Position numbers and translations under genes: made by a program. A stretch of DNA of 64,000 bases from Evansella sp. AB-P1 (GTDB taxonomy: Bacteria > Bacillota > Bacilli > Bacillales > Salisediminibacteriaceae): NCBI RefSeq assembly GCF_029688925.1, contig NZ_JARUKY010000003.1, positions 186,001 through 250,000 of the forward strand, read 5' to 3'. The notes below the pieces were generated by a model. That model was not told the origin of the DNA. It was given only the letters and a program-made list of their open reading frames with translations, and did not search any database. Positions 44,458 through 51,857 of this stretch are shown here, in pieces (positions within the stretch are counted from its first letter, which is position 1; each line of letters begins with the position of its first letter).

Positions 44458-45498
44458 TTATGATGACTGCAAATAATGATACAGTAGCTTTGTTGTGTTT
44501 TCGATAGAAGAAATATGTGTTCTTTCAAATGCGTGGGAGGAATCGATTCCTGGTCCGATTAATCCATGAACGATATCATTACCTGAACGAATTGCAGCAG
44601 ATGCATCTGACCCGTAGTAAGGATAAATGTCTAACTTATAATCAACGTCATTTTCTTTAGCGATCTCTACTAATTTTTTACGGAAGCCATAGTGGTATGG
44701 TCCGCTTGCATCCTTTACGCAAATCGATACCGTATACTCATCTGTGGTTTGCCCATCTCCCATTGCCCCCATATCAACAGCCAAATACTCTACTGTTTCA
44801 GGTGTGATATTTGAGTTCCCGCCGTACCCAATTTCTTCATTGTTAGAAATCAAGAAGTGAGTAGTATATGGAAGTTCTATCTGTTCTGTTACAATTTGTT
44901 TGATTAATTCCAGCAAAATCCCTACACTTGCCTTATCATCAAGATGACGAGATTTTATGTAACCATTAGGTAAAATTTGAACTCGCGGATCAAAGGAAAC
45001 AAAGTCTCCTACTTCAATTCCTAGCTCTCGTACTTCTTTTGCACTATGGACCTTTGCATCGATACGAACCTCCATATTATCTTGATTTCGTTCTGCTTTT
45101 CCAGCATCTTTGTAAACATGAACAGAGGTTTGATGCATTAAAATCGTTCCTGTAATCTTCTCACCAGTAGCAGTCTCAATTTCACAGTACTCTCCTTCAA
45201 TGGAGTTATATCGAAAGCCACCTATGAGATCCAGCTTTAATCGTCCATTGGATTTAATTTCCTTCACCATTGCACCTAATGTATCAACGTGAGCCGTTAA
45301 CATACGATGTGTTCCTTGATCCTTCCCAGGAATTGTGGCAATGAGACCTCCTTTTCTATTACGTTTCGTTTCTACTTTAAGTTCAGATAAAAAATTTTCA
45401 ACGAAAGATATAACTTCATATGTATTTCCTGACGGGCTAGGAATTGATACTAAGTCTTTGATTAATTGTACGGTTTCTTTTGCATTTGGATATGTCAT
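44458..45498 (-). CDS. M42-family metallopeptidase (glutamyl aminopeptidase-like)
   Basis: A 346-residue di-zinc (or cobalt) peptidase of family M42, cytosolic, often dodecameric, trimming N-terminal residues of short peptides. Metal and catalytic motifs: TAHVDTLGAM (His and catalytic Asp), HLDDKASVGILLEL (bridging Asp), SNNEEIGYGGNS (catalytic Glu pair), VDMGAMGDGQ (Asp), SSHAFERTH (His). All are present, so it should be active. ATG 45498 follows TTGGAGG; the longer frame to 45513 lies over the RBS. Some members are annotated as endoglucanase by historic error; aminopeptidase is the better call. Single gene with its own terminator. Confidence 0.92.
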   Translation of the reverse strand: MTYPNAKETVQLIKDLVSIPSPSGNTYEVISFVENFLSELKVETKRNRKGGLIATIPGKDQGTHRMLTAHVDTLGAMVKEIKSNGRLKLDLIGGFRYNSIEGEYCEIETATGEKITGTILMHQTSVHVYKDAGKAERNQDNMEVRIDAKVHSAKEVRELGIEVGDFVSFDPRVQILPNGYIKSRHLDDKASVGILLELIKQIVTEQIELPYTTHFLISNNEEIGYGGNSNITPETVEYLAVDMGAMGDGQTTDEYTVSICVKDASGPYHYGFRKKLVEIAKENDVDYKLDIYPYYGSDASAAIRSGNDIVHGLIGPGIDSSHAFERTHISSIENTTKLLYHYLQSS

Positions 45499-45689
45499 TA
45501 ATAATTCCTCCAAGTTTAATTTTTTCTAGTATGTATAGGATGATATGAATGGAACGTAAACAGAAGTTTTTACAATAGGTTAAACCATATATTCGCTACT
45601 GCTTCCGATCAGTCAACACATCTATTATTATACCTTTTTCGTAGATCATCACCAATGATTACACAATAATCATAGATGCTCATATTAAG

Positions 45690-45960
45690 ACTATTGCTAT
45701 TTCTAGGGTAAATCGTCACCAAAGGGGATGAAAATATTCTAGCTAAGGTTTACTACCTTCCCGAAATTCCATTCTCATACTGTTTGCAGGAAGAATATCG
45801 GCTTCATTCATCCCGCATTTGTGATTTCCCATCATTTGCGAGAACAATATCAGCTTCTTTTATACCGCATTTCATTTTTTCTTAGCTTTGGGTCGTCTAG
45901 AACGCTTCTATTTTCAGGGTAAGCCGTCATGTAAGTGGAAATTTGCACCGTGGGGGTTTT
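45690..45960. repeat. Tandem ~52-bp repeat array 3 with flanking modules
   Basis: A leader GATGAAAATATTCTAGCTAA and GGTTTACTACCTT precede three units with CCGAAATT/CCGCATTT heads at about 45760, 45812 and 45864. It ends in TTTTCAGGGTAAGCCGTCAT and AAGTGGAAATTTGCACCGTG. Same organisation as arrays 1 and 2. The remainder of 45499-46237 holds repeat C (45961-45990) and AT-rich DNA; no gene. Confidence 0.8.
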
Positions 45961-45990
45961 GTGTACCTGGTCTACTTGTACTCGGTTCAT
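45961..45990. repeat. Dispersed repeat C
   Basis: GTGTACCTGGTCTACTTGTA then CTCGGTTCAT, related to 14087-14122 and 46653-46683. Confidence 0.5.
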
Positions 45991-46237
45991 CCCACCATAG
46001 TTCAATCTCATTCCCTCTCTCTCATATCCGCCTCTATACCTGTACAATAGATCATCAATTTTTCAGAGAATAGCACTCCTATTGATCTAGTTTCATTCCC
46101 ACCTTTTATATCATCCTCGCACCATTTGTATACGTATTGTATAGATTTAGTGCGTAATACTTGTTAAATATAAAGGTTAAAATTATACTATATTTATACA
46201 GAAGTTAAAAAATAATTATACAAAGGGGATATGTTCT

Positions 46238-46606
46238 ATGCATGACGTTAAATTGTTAGATAAAGAAAAGAAAATCTTATTAATTAAATGGATTGGTATG
46301 GTGGAACCGAATGAAATTCTAGAAGCAAATACTAAACTAAAAGAAAGTATAGAGTCATTTTCTTCACCTGGTTTTGATTTATTAGTGGATATGACGAACG
46401 TAAAGGTGATGAAGCAAGATACCCGAGATGAACTAGTTAAACACCAACAAATGCTTTTAACACTTGGAATGAATAGAGCAGCAGTTGTAGTGCAAGGTGC
46501 ACTGGCAAAAATGCAATTGAACAGAACCACCAGAGAATCAAAACATGAAAGGGAGTTCCATTTTGATACATATGAACAGGCATATAAGTATTTAATTGCT
46601 AACTAA
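46238..46606 (+). CDS. SpoIIAA/STAS-like protein
   Basis: A 122-residue cytosolic protein. The strand-helix pattern (KILLIKWIGMVEPNEILE, GFDLLVDMTNVKVMKQDT, NRAAVVVQGALAKMQLNR, EFHFDTYEQAYKYL) resembles the SpoIIAA-like/STAS fold seen in many stand-alone proteins. The fold call is tentative, and there is no evidence for a phosphorylatable Ser in the anti-anti-sigma position. ATG 46238 follows AAAGGGGATA. Isolated gene; function unknown. Confidence 0.6.
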   Translation: MHDVKLLDKEKKILLIKWIGMVEPNEILEANTKLKESIESFSSPGFDLLVDMTNVKVMKQDTRDELVKHQQMLLTLGMNRAAVVVQGALAKMQLNRTTRESKHEREFHFDTYEQAYKYLIAN

Positions 46607-46652
46607 TGGTGTCCATTGCATGTATACATTTTTCATAAGTGAACCGGCTTTT

Positions 46653-46698
46653 TTTACCCGGTCTAGTTATACCCGATTGAATTTTTACTATGTAGTAA
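46653..46698. repeat. Repeat C copy and small palindrome
   Basis: TTACCCGGTCTAGTTATACC then CGATTGAAT (repeat C) is followed by the palindrome TTACTA-TG-TAGTAA (46685-46698), which might be a PadR operator upstream of the next gene. Confidence 0.4.
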
Positions 46699-46825
46699 TA
46701 AAACTAAATTTATTTTAAGCAAAGAGGGGAAATTATCCCCTTTTTTAAATTTGTGGTTGTAATTTATCATATTTTTACTATAATAGATAACAACAAATAC
46801 CTTTTTATTCTAGGTAGGTGAAAAA

Positions 46826-47167
46826 ATGTTTAACCGTGAGCTTGTTAAGGGAAGCACATCACTTCTATTATTACAATTGTTAGCTGAAAAGGATATGTAT
46901 GGTTATGAGATTGTGAAGGAAATGGAAAAAAGGAGTGAAAATGTTCTCCAAATAAAAGAAGGAACTCTCTACCCAGCCCTTCATAAACTAGAGAAACAAC
47001 AGTTTATTGCGTCTTATTGGAATGAACAAGAAAAGGGGCCGGCGAGGAAATACTATCGCATTACAAAGGATGGCACTGAAATTTTACAACAAAAAACAAA
47101 TGAGTGGAACAAGTTTGTAAAAACGATTGATAAGGTTATGGGGAGAAACGGCTATGATTCTGTCTAA
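46826..47167 (+). CDS. PadR-family transcriptional regulator
   Basis: A 113-residue PadR-type winged-helix regulator: [51 protein letters not shown] (recognition helix and wing) and [13 protein letters not shown]. PadR proteins of this size usually repress a nearby membrane-stress or drug-response gene. It overlaps the following HAAS-domain gene by 14 bp. The pair PadR plus HAAS-membrane protein is a common Firmicute arrangement. ATG 46826 follows TAGGTAGGTG. Confidence 0.93.
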   Translation: MFNRELVKGSTSLLLLQLLAEKDMYGYEIVKEMEKRSENVLQIKEGTLYPALHKLEKQQFIASYWNEQEKGPARKYYRITKDGTEILQQKTNEWNKFVKTIDKVMGRNGYDSV

Positions 47168-47798
47168 ACAAGGGTACTTAGATAAATTAAAAAAAGAATT
47201 GAAAAAGACTCCTGATTCAGATGAAATCGTCCATGAAATGGATGTGCATTTATCAGATGTACTAACAGAAATCTATACGATAGAAAATGTATCTGAAAAG
47301 GAAGCTATGAAAAAACTGATAGATCGCGTAGGTACCCCAAGAGAAGTAGCTAGTTATTACCATCAAGAGCTACAGATCACCCCAGCAAAAACACAATGGA
47401 CATTCATAGGAATTAACCTATTCTTTTTTGTAATGGGGGTTACTTTAACTGCCTTTTACCAATTTACTCCATCCCACATCGGTAATCAAATTTGGCTATT
47501 TTTAACGAGTATACCTATGATCATTATGCTATTATACATGTTTTTTTGGTTGCTATTAGGATATGAAATTGGTAAAGAATTTGGTTATGCTGGAAAAGGG
47601 TTATTATTTAAAACCTTTTATTTTACATTAGTTCCTAATTTACTTTTAATGACATTAGTTGTCTTCCGAATAATACCTTTAGGGTGGTTTGATCCATTAT
47701 TATCACAACCATTTATTTATGCTTGCATTGCATGTACTATCCTATTATATCCTATAAGCTACAGTGGATACCGGTGGGGAATTCGTCGTTCAATTTAA
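47154..47798 (+). CDS. HAAS-domain membrane protein
   Basis: A 214-residue protein starting at ATG 47154 (GGGGAGAAA upstream), inside the end of the PadR gene. The first about 75 residues form the helical HAAS/DUF1700-type domain ([13 protein letters not shown]...[16 protein letters not shown]...[12 protein letters not shown]), followed by four membrane segments. HAAS domains are thought to act with PadR regulators as their membrane-sensing or sequestration partner. Translational coupling supports that here. Function beyond this is unknown. Confidence 0.8.
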   Translation: MILSKQGYLDKLKKELKKTPDSDEIVHEMDVHLSDVLTEIYTIENVSEKEAMKKLIDRVGTPREVASYYHQELQITPAKTQWTFIGINLFFFVMGVTLTAFYQFTPSHIGNQIWLFLTSIPMIIMLLYMFFWLLLGYEIGKEFGYAGKGLLFKTFYFTLVPNLLLMTLVVFRIIPLGWFDPLLSQPFIYACIACTILLYPISYSGYRWGIRRSI

Positions 47799-47811
47799 TT
47801 TTTTTACTCAC

Positions 47812-47832
47812 ATACATAGAAATACTATGTAT
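47812..47832. promoter_or_regulatory. 21-bp palindrome 1 (PadR-operator-like)
   Basis: ATACATAG-AAATA-CTATGTAT, perfect eight-base arms, just after the HAAS gene. A second, slightly imperfect version lies 119 bp further on. ATGT/ACAT half sites are typical of PadR operators. Confidence 0.55.
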
Positions 47833-47930
47833 TGATGCTTTAGAAAACTTTTCCCCTAACACATCACCCACGGTAAAAAAATTAGGTTTAAATCTTTCAA
47901 GAGTGTTCCACTATAAAAATTTTTGCTCAT

Positions 47931-47951
47931 ATACATAGAATTACGATGTAT
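47931..47951. promoter_or_regulatory. 21-bp palindrome 2 (PadR-operator-like)
   Basis: ATACATAG-AATTA-CGATGTAT, same dimensions as palindrome 1, lies 22 bp upstream of the DUF4173 start codon. Confidence 0.55.
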
Positions 47952-47973
47952 GTGAAGAAAGGATGATTGAATC

Positions 47974-49434
47974 ATGGTGAAGGGAAGTAAAATTGATAGT
48001 TTGTTTTTATTAAGCTGCGTATTACTTGGGCTTCTAGGGAATTTCACTTTCTTTAAGGGACCGATTGGAATTTCCTACAGTATTTTTATTACCGTTTTTT
48101 ACATCATATTTTTCTTACGTTTTAAAGGACAGTCATTTCAACACAAGCAAATTAGTACGTTTTTATTGTTTTCCATCGTCACATTGACCATTATGTATGC
48201 CATTTTTTCTAATTCGGTTTTTAATGGGATAAACTATTTATTAATTCCATTTCTAATACTTTGTCACACTATTTTAACGATGGGGCCAAGAAACATTTAT
48301 TGGTACAAACCGAGTTTTTTCGATTTTATAAAACAAAAGCTTATTCAAACGATTTCGTGCAACTATTTACATCTTAAGATTATAAAAAGGAAAATGAAAC
48401 GTAATTTAGGTAACTCTGCATACGTAAATGCAAAAAAGATTGCAATTGGGATTCTAATAGCCTTTCCTGTTGTATTCATTGTCATAAATTTACTCTTATT
48501 AGCAGATGCTGAATTTGCAAGCTTAATGTCCTCCATTCCAGAACTTTTAATGAATTTGAACCTTACATTTTTATGGGATGGTGTACTTATCGTGTTATTA
48601 TCGTCTTTATTTTATTCCTTTCTAATGACTCTAAACAGAAGAACACCACTGAACCAAACTAGTGTAAACCCTATAGTTAGTCACCAAAATTGGGATTCTA
48701 TTATAGTGGCGACAGTCCTCGTTTCCTTGAACCTAATATATTTATTGTTTACAATAGTCCAGTTTCAATATTTCTTTAGTAGTGGAGAATTAACTACGAA
48801 TTTTACTTATGCTGAGTATGCACGTAGAGGCTTTTTCGAGTTATTAGCTGTTACACTTATTAACTATGTTACATTAACTGCAACACTTCGTTTTTCCAAA
48901 AAGGATGTTAGTATTTTCGTTAAAAGTCAGTTAACCTTAATCATTTTATTTAGTGGTGTTATGCTTGTTTCCGCATTTATAAGGTTGATGATGTATGAAC
49001 AAGCGTTTGGTTACACGTACTCTAGAATTTTTGCACATGCTTTCATGGTTTATCTACTTATTATTTTTGCCTTTACATTAATAAAGGTTTGGTTACCACG
49101 ATTGTCCATGGTACGATTTTATCTGTTATTTTCTTTGTTATTTTATATTAGCTTAAATGTCGTTGGTATTGATGACTTTATTATCACAAAAAATATAGAA
49201 CGGTACGAGACAACAGAGGAAATCGACATATATTATTTAAGTACATTATCCCATAGTGCTGTTCCCCATTTAGTTGAACTGTACAATACTGATCCTAGCA
49301 TTGATGGGTTAGAAAGTCTGTTGGAGGAAAAACAGGATGAATTAGGGGAACGAGATCCCTGGTATTCATTCAACTTTTCTAGGGAGAGAGCTCGTTCTGC
49401 TTTAGAGAACGTGGAATTAAATAAACGTGATTAA
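47974..49434 (+). CDS. DUF4173-family polytopic membrane protein
   Basis: A 486-residue protein with about 11-12 hydrophobic segments, matching the DUF4173 (DUF4153-like) family: LIPFLILCHTILTMGPRN, YAEYARRGFFELLAVTLINY, YEQAFGYTYSRIFAHAFMVY and the soluble C-terminal segment GIDDFIITKNIERY. The C-terminal 90 residues lie outside the membrane and are acidic. In Firmicutes this family often sits beside PadR/HAAS modules; here the two 21-bp palindromes between the genes suggest control by the PadR protein. ATG 47974 follows AGAAAGGATG. The biochemical role is unknown. Confidence 0.82.
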   Translation: MVKGSKIDSLFLLSCVLLGLLGNFTFFKGPIGISYSIFITVFYIIFFLRFKGQSFQHKQISTFLLFSIVTLTIMYAIFSNSVFNGINYLLIPFLILCHTILTMGPRNIYWYKPSFFDFIKQKLIQTISCNYLHLKIIKRKMKRNLGNSAYVNAKKIAIGILIAFPVVFIVINLLLLADAEFASLMSSIPELLMNLNLTFLWDGVLIVLLSSLFYSFLMTLNRRTPLNQTSVNPIVSHQNWDSIIVATVLVSLNLIYLLFTIVQFQYFFSSGELTTNFTYAEYARRGFFELLAVTLINYVTLTATLRFSKKDVSIFVKSQLTLIILFSGVMLVSAFIRLMMYEQAFGYTYSRIFAHAFMVYLLIIFAFTLIKVWLPRLSMVRFYLLFSLLFYISLNVVGIDDFIITKNIERYETTEEIDIYYLSTLSHSAVPHLVELYNTDPSIDGLESLLEEKQDELGERDPWYSFNFSRERARSALENVELNKRD

Positions 49435-49503
49435 TTTGTAATGTAGATTGATTGCCACCATACAAGGGCCTTTCGGTGATAGTGAATTTGACTCTAATCG
49501 CCC

Positions 49504-49953
49504 TTATATACCTAATCGGATTAATACATGATCGGTAAAAACATCAAAGCCTTTCATTTTACCTACAGGTATTTTATTTACTTTTTCTACTTGGTCAAGG
49601 TCAACATAAATGACCTCATCCATATAAGAAACATAAGGTGCTTTATTAAAAATTCGCTTATTAATACTATTTAAATGTAATGGCTTTACTTTTTTTACAT
49701 GAAATTTAATAATATTACTTTCTACACCATCCGGCACAAGTGATACAGAGAATGACAGGGGTATCCCCATTTTTTTTACAACACCTGAAATAACAATTAA
49801 TCCAACATCTAAATCTACAGAGGAGATTAATACATCGTCCTTTGAGATATTTTCTTTTAATACACGCAAAATTTTTTCCTTTGTTATTCGGATCGCCATT
49901 CTATTTCCTGTAAACTCCTTCATTCTTTTAGCAAACTCGTTTAAAACCCCCAT
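49504..49953 (-). CDS. Hypothetical protein
   Basis: A 149-residue soluble, basic protein with alternating beta strands (DVLISSVDLDVGLIVISGVV, SFSVSLVPDGVESNIIKFHV) and a C-terminal half reading KVKPLHLNSINKRIFNKAPY. The pattern of long amphipathic strands resembles lipid-binding-type domains, but I do not assign a family. ATG 49953 follows GGGGAGG. Convergent with the DUF4173 gene. Confidence 0.6.
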   Translation of the reverse strand: MGVLNEFAKRMKEFTGNRMAIRITKEKILRVLKENISKDDVLISSVDLDVGLIVISGVVKKMGIPLSFSVSLVPDGVESNIIKFHVKKVKPLHLNSINKRIFNKAPYVSYMDEVIYVDLDQVEKVNKIPVGKMKGFDVFTDHVLIRLGI

Positions 49954-50118
49954 CTTAACCTCCCCTTATTAATAGTAATGATATAAAACGAATTTATAAA
50001 TAAACTAGTACATCATTTATATTAATAAGGGGTATTGCTTATTCCTATTTACGATTCATTTACTATATTTGCAGATTATAATAGGGGGAAACGACTCATG
50101 AGAACCGTCCCCATAAAC

Positions 50119-50149
50119 CAAAAAGGTCTCCAGAAAACTGGAGACCTCA
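50119..50149 (-). terminator. Terminator of the Sec-peroxiredoxin gene
   Basis: The perfect stem AGGTCTCCAG / CTGGAGACCT (50124-50133 with 50138-50147) is followed by TTTTTGG on the minus strand, 14 bases past the stop. Confidence 0.9.
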
Positions 50150-50160
50150 ATATTTTATCA

Positions 50161-50640
50161 TTATTTTGAACCTGCTGTAAGTTCCCTCAGTTTGTTGAAT
50201 ACTTCATAATAATCCTCTCTTTTATTGGCATCAAAGGAAGTATTCAAATACGTAATCAAGCCATCTCTATTTACAATGAAAACAGATCTTATGGCAGTTT
50301 CATTTTCCTTATGAAAGACTCCGTATTTTTTCACCGTTTCCTTATGCCAGTCGGATAATAGTGGGTATGGAAGTGTTCCTAAACTGGCAGCAAAAACATT
50401 GTGTGAATAAATATGATCTACACTAATTGCCAAAACCTCTGCTTCCAATTGACCAAACTTTTTATAATCCTCTTTCCAAGAGGTAATTTCCTTAATTCAA
50501 CCTGGTGTAAAATTAAGAGGATAAAAGGCAACTAACACATTCTTTTTACCACGGTAATCTGACAAAGAAATTTTTTCCTTTAAAGTGGACGATAAAGTAA
50601 AGTTCGGTGCTACATCCCCTACTTTTAACGTTGTTTCCAT
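50161..50640 (-). CDS. Selenocysteine-type peroxiredoxin (in-frame TGA at peroxidatic Cys)
   Basis: AhpC/TSA-type peroxiredoxin that reduces peroxides. From ATG 50640 (GGGAGG 14 bases upstream) the frame reads METTLKVGDVAPNFTLSSTL, then YRGKKNVLVAFYPLNFTPG, then TGA (50499-50497, codon 48), then IKEITSWKEDYKKFGQLEAE and on through VLAISVDHIYSHN, LPYPLLSDWH and SVFIVNRDG to the stop at 50161. The TGA stands exactly at the peroxidatic Cys of the FTPxC motif. With Sec the product is 159 residues, a normal Prx length, with no Cys, so it would be a one-Sec enzyme needing an external thiol. A perfect hairpin follows the TGA. Without recoding only a 95-residue inactive fragment from Met 50448 could be made. 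Confidence 0.9.
50469..50499 (-). promoter_or_regulatory. Candidate bSECIS element of the Sec-peroxiredoxin
   Basis: After TGA (50499-50497), 13 bases, then CCTCTT-GGA-AAGAGG (50483-50469): a perfect six-base-pair stem with loop GGA. The loop begins 19 nt after the TGA and carries the two G's typical of bacterial SECIS loops. Same TGA-to-loop distance as in the MsrA gene. Confidence 0.75.
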
Positions 50641-50734
50641 CCAGTTCGTAACCTCCCTCTAAATGAACTATTGAAATATATATTATAGTATTCACCTTAC
50701 TTTCAAAAATACAATCATTAGCCATGCTTATTTT

Positions 50735-51541
50735 TTATAAGTAATGCAACCAAAGGGAGATAAAAACCCCGATAGAAGTAACAAAACCTACAACTGGGCC
50801 ACCTTCCTTATATGCTTCTGGCATCATGGTTGATGCAATCATAGCAATAATAGCTCCTCCGGCAAAGCAACTTACAATCGCTTTAACACTGTCGGAAGCT
50901 TCTTCTAATAATGTAGCACCAGCTAAAGAGCTTAAAGCAGAGAAGAATACAACTAGAATCCATAAAAAAAGAATCTTCTTCTTAGAATATCCACTTTTCT
51001 GTAAGCCTACTGTACTTGAAAGACCTTCAGGGATATTACTAATAAAAATGGAAACAACAAGCGCTAAGCTTACTGAACCTCCACCTATAAGACTCATCCC
51101 TATCATAGCAGACTCAGGGAGTGTGTCCATGACAGTCCCTATAAAAATCCCCTTACCTGATTTCGATTCATTCGTTGAACTACTTTTTTTCTTCCCCTTC
51201 TTGTCACCATTTACCTTCGTAAGTAAAGTAGTCTGGTCATCAACGTCTCCACCACGATCCGATTGCTTCCGTTGATGACCTCCCCCTTTATGAGATATCC
51301 AAAAATCTAAAAGAGTAAATAGAAGTGCTCCCCCAAGGAAACCAATGGCCACTTCCATAAACCCACTGATCTCAAGAGACTCTTCTAGTAACTCATATGT
51401 CGTTGCACCAATTAGAGCACCTGTACCTAACGCCATAATAAAGCCAATAACCTTTTTAGGAATTGAAAATTTTAAAACAACTAAAGCCCCCATCAATGTT
51501 GCTGAAGCTGCGATTGTCCCCCACAATATGGCATTCCACAT
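50735..51541 (-). CDS. ZIP-family metal transporter
   Basis: A 268-residue membrane protein of the ZIP family, which imports Zn or other divalent cations (GufA-like branch). About eight hydrophobic segments; the transport-helix signatures are VVSIFISNIPEGLSSTVGLQ (HNxPEG-type, here with Asn, Pro and Glu), and GGAIIAMIASTMMPEAYKEG. The cytosolic loop between segments 3 and 4 (about 85-130) is long, polar and Lys/Ser-rich with HKGGGHQRK. First helix-pair GALIGATTYELLEESLEISG. ATG 51541 follows AGGAGGATTT. Single gene. Confidence 0.9.
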   Translation of the reverse strand: MWNAILWGTIAASATLMGALVVLKFSIPKKVIGFIMALGTGALIGATTYELLEESLEISGFMEVAIGFLGGALLFTLLDFWISHKGGGHQRKQSDRGGDVDDQTTLLTKVNGDKKGKKKSSSTNESKSGKGIFIGTVMDTLPESAMIGMSLIGGGSVSLALVVSIFISNIPEGLSSTVGLQKSGYSKKKILFLWILVVFFSALSSLAGATLLEEASDSVKAIVSCFAGGAIIAMIASTMMPEAYKEGGPVVGFVTSIGVFISLWLHYL

Positions 51542-51564
51542 TGGAAAAATCCTCCTAATAAGAA

Positions 51565-51655
51565 AAGCGCAAGGCGTCTCAATTTAACCTAAGAACGCCC
51601 ACGTCCTGTGGGCAAAGGTTAAATCATCGACGTCCTGTCTCCTAGACACCTTTCG
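51565..51655. repeat. Dispersed repeat B, diverged copy
   Basis: CTAAGAACGCCCACGTCCTG then ATCGACGTCCTGTCTCC, related to 28500-28620 and inverted 33365-33440. Confidence 0.55.
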
Positions 51656-51769
51656 TAGAAAATAAAAATTTATATATTCTTACCTTTTGAAAAATTTTTC
51701 CTTCCATTATATTAACGTCTTCAAATTAAGACGGAATATACACAGGGCTTTCTTTTTCCTATAACAAAT

Positions 51770-51812
51770 AGAAAACCGTCAACGGTGAGTAATCACAGCT
51801 AACGGTTTTTGA
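51770..51812 (-). terminator. Terminator of the GGDEF/HD-GYP gene
   Basis: AACCGTTAGC ... TTGACGGTTTTC imperfect stem with T-rich end on the minus strand, about 45 bp past the stop. Confidence 0.65.
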
Positions 51813-51857
51813 TGGAAACAAAACAACATCATATTTTTTAATACATAAATTACGTCG

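Noticed and set aside
50161-50448. 95-residue peroxiredoxin-like fragment as a separate gene
   Set aside because: No RBS before Met 50448; the full frame through the TGA gives a normal peroxiredoxin.
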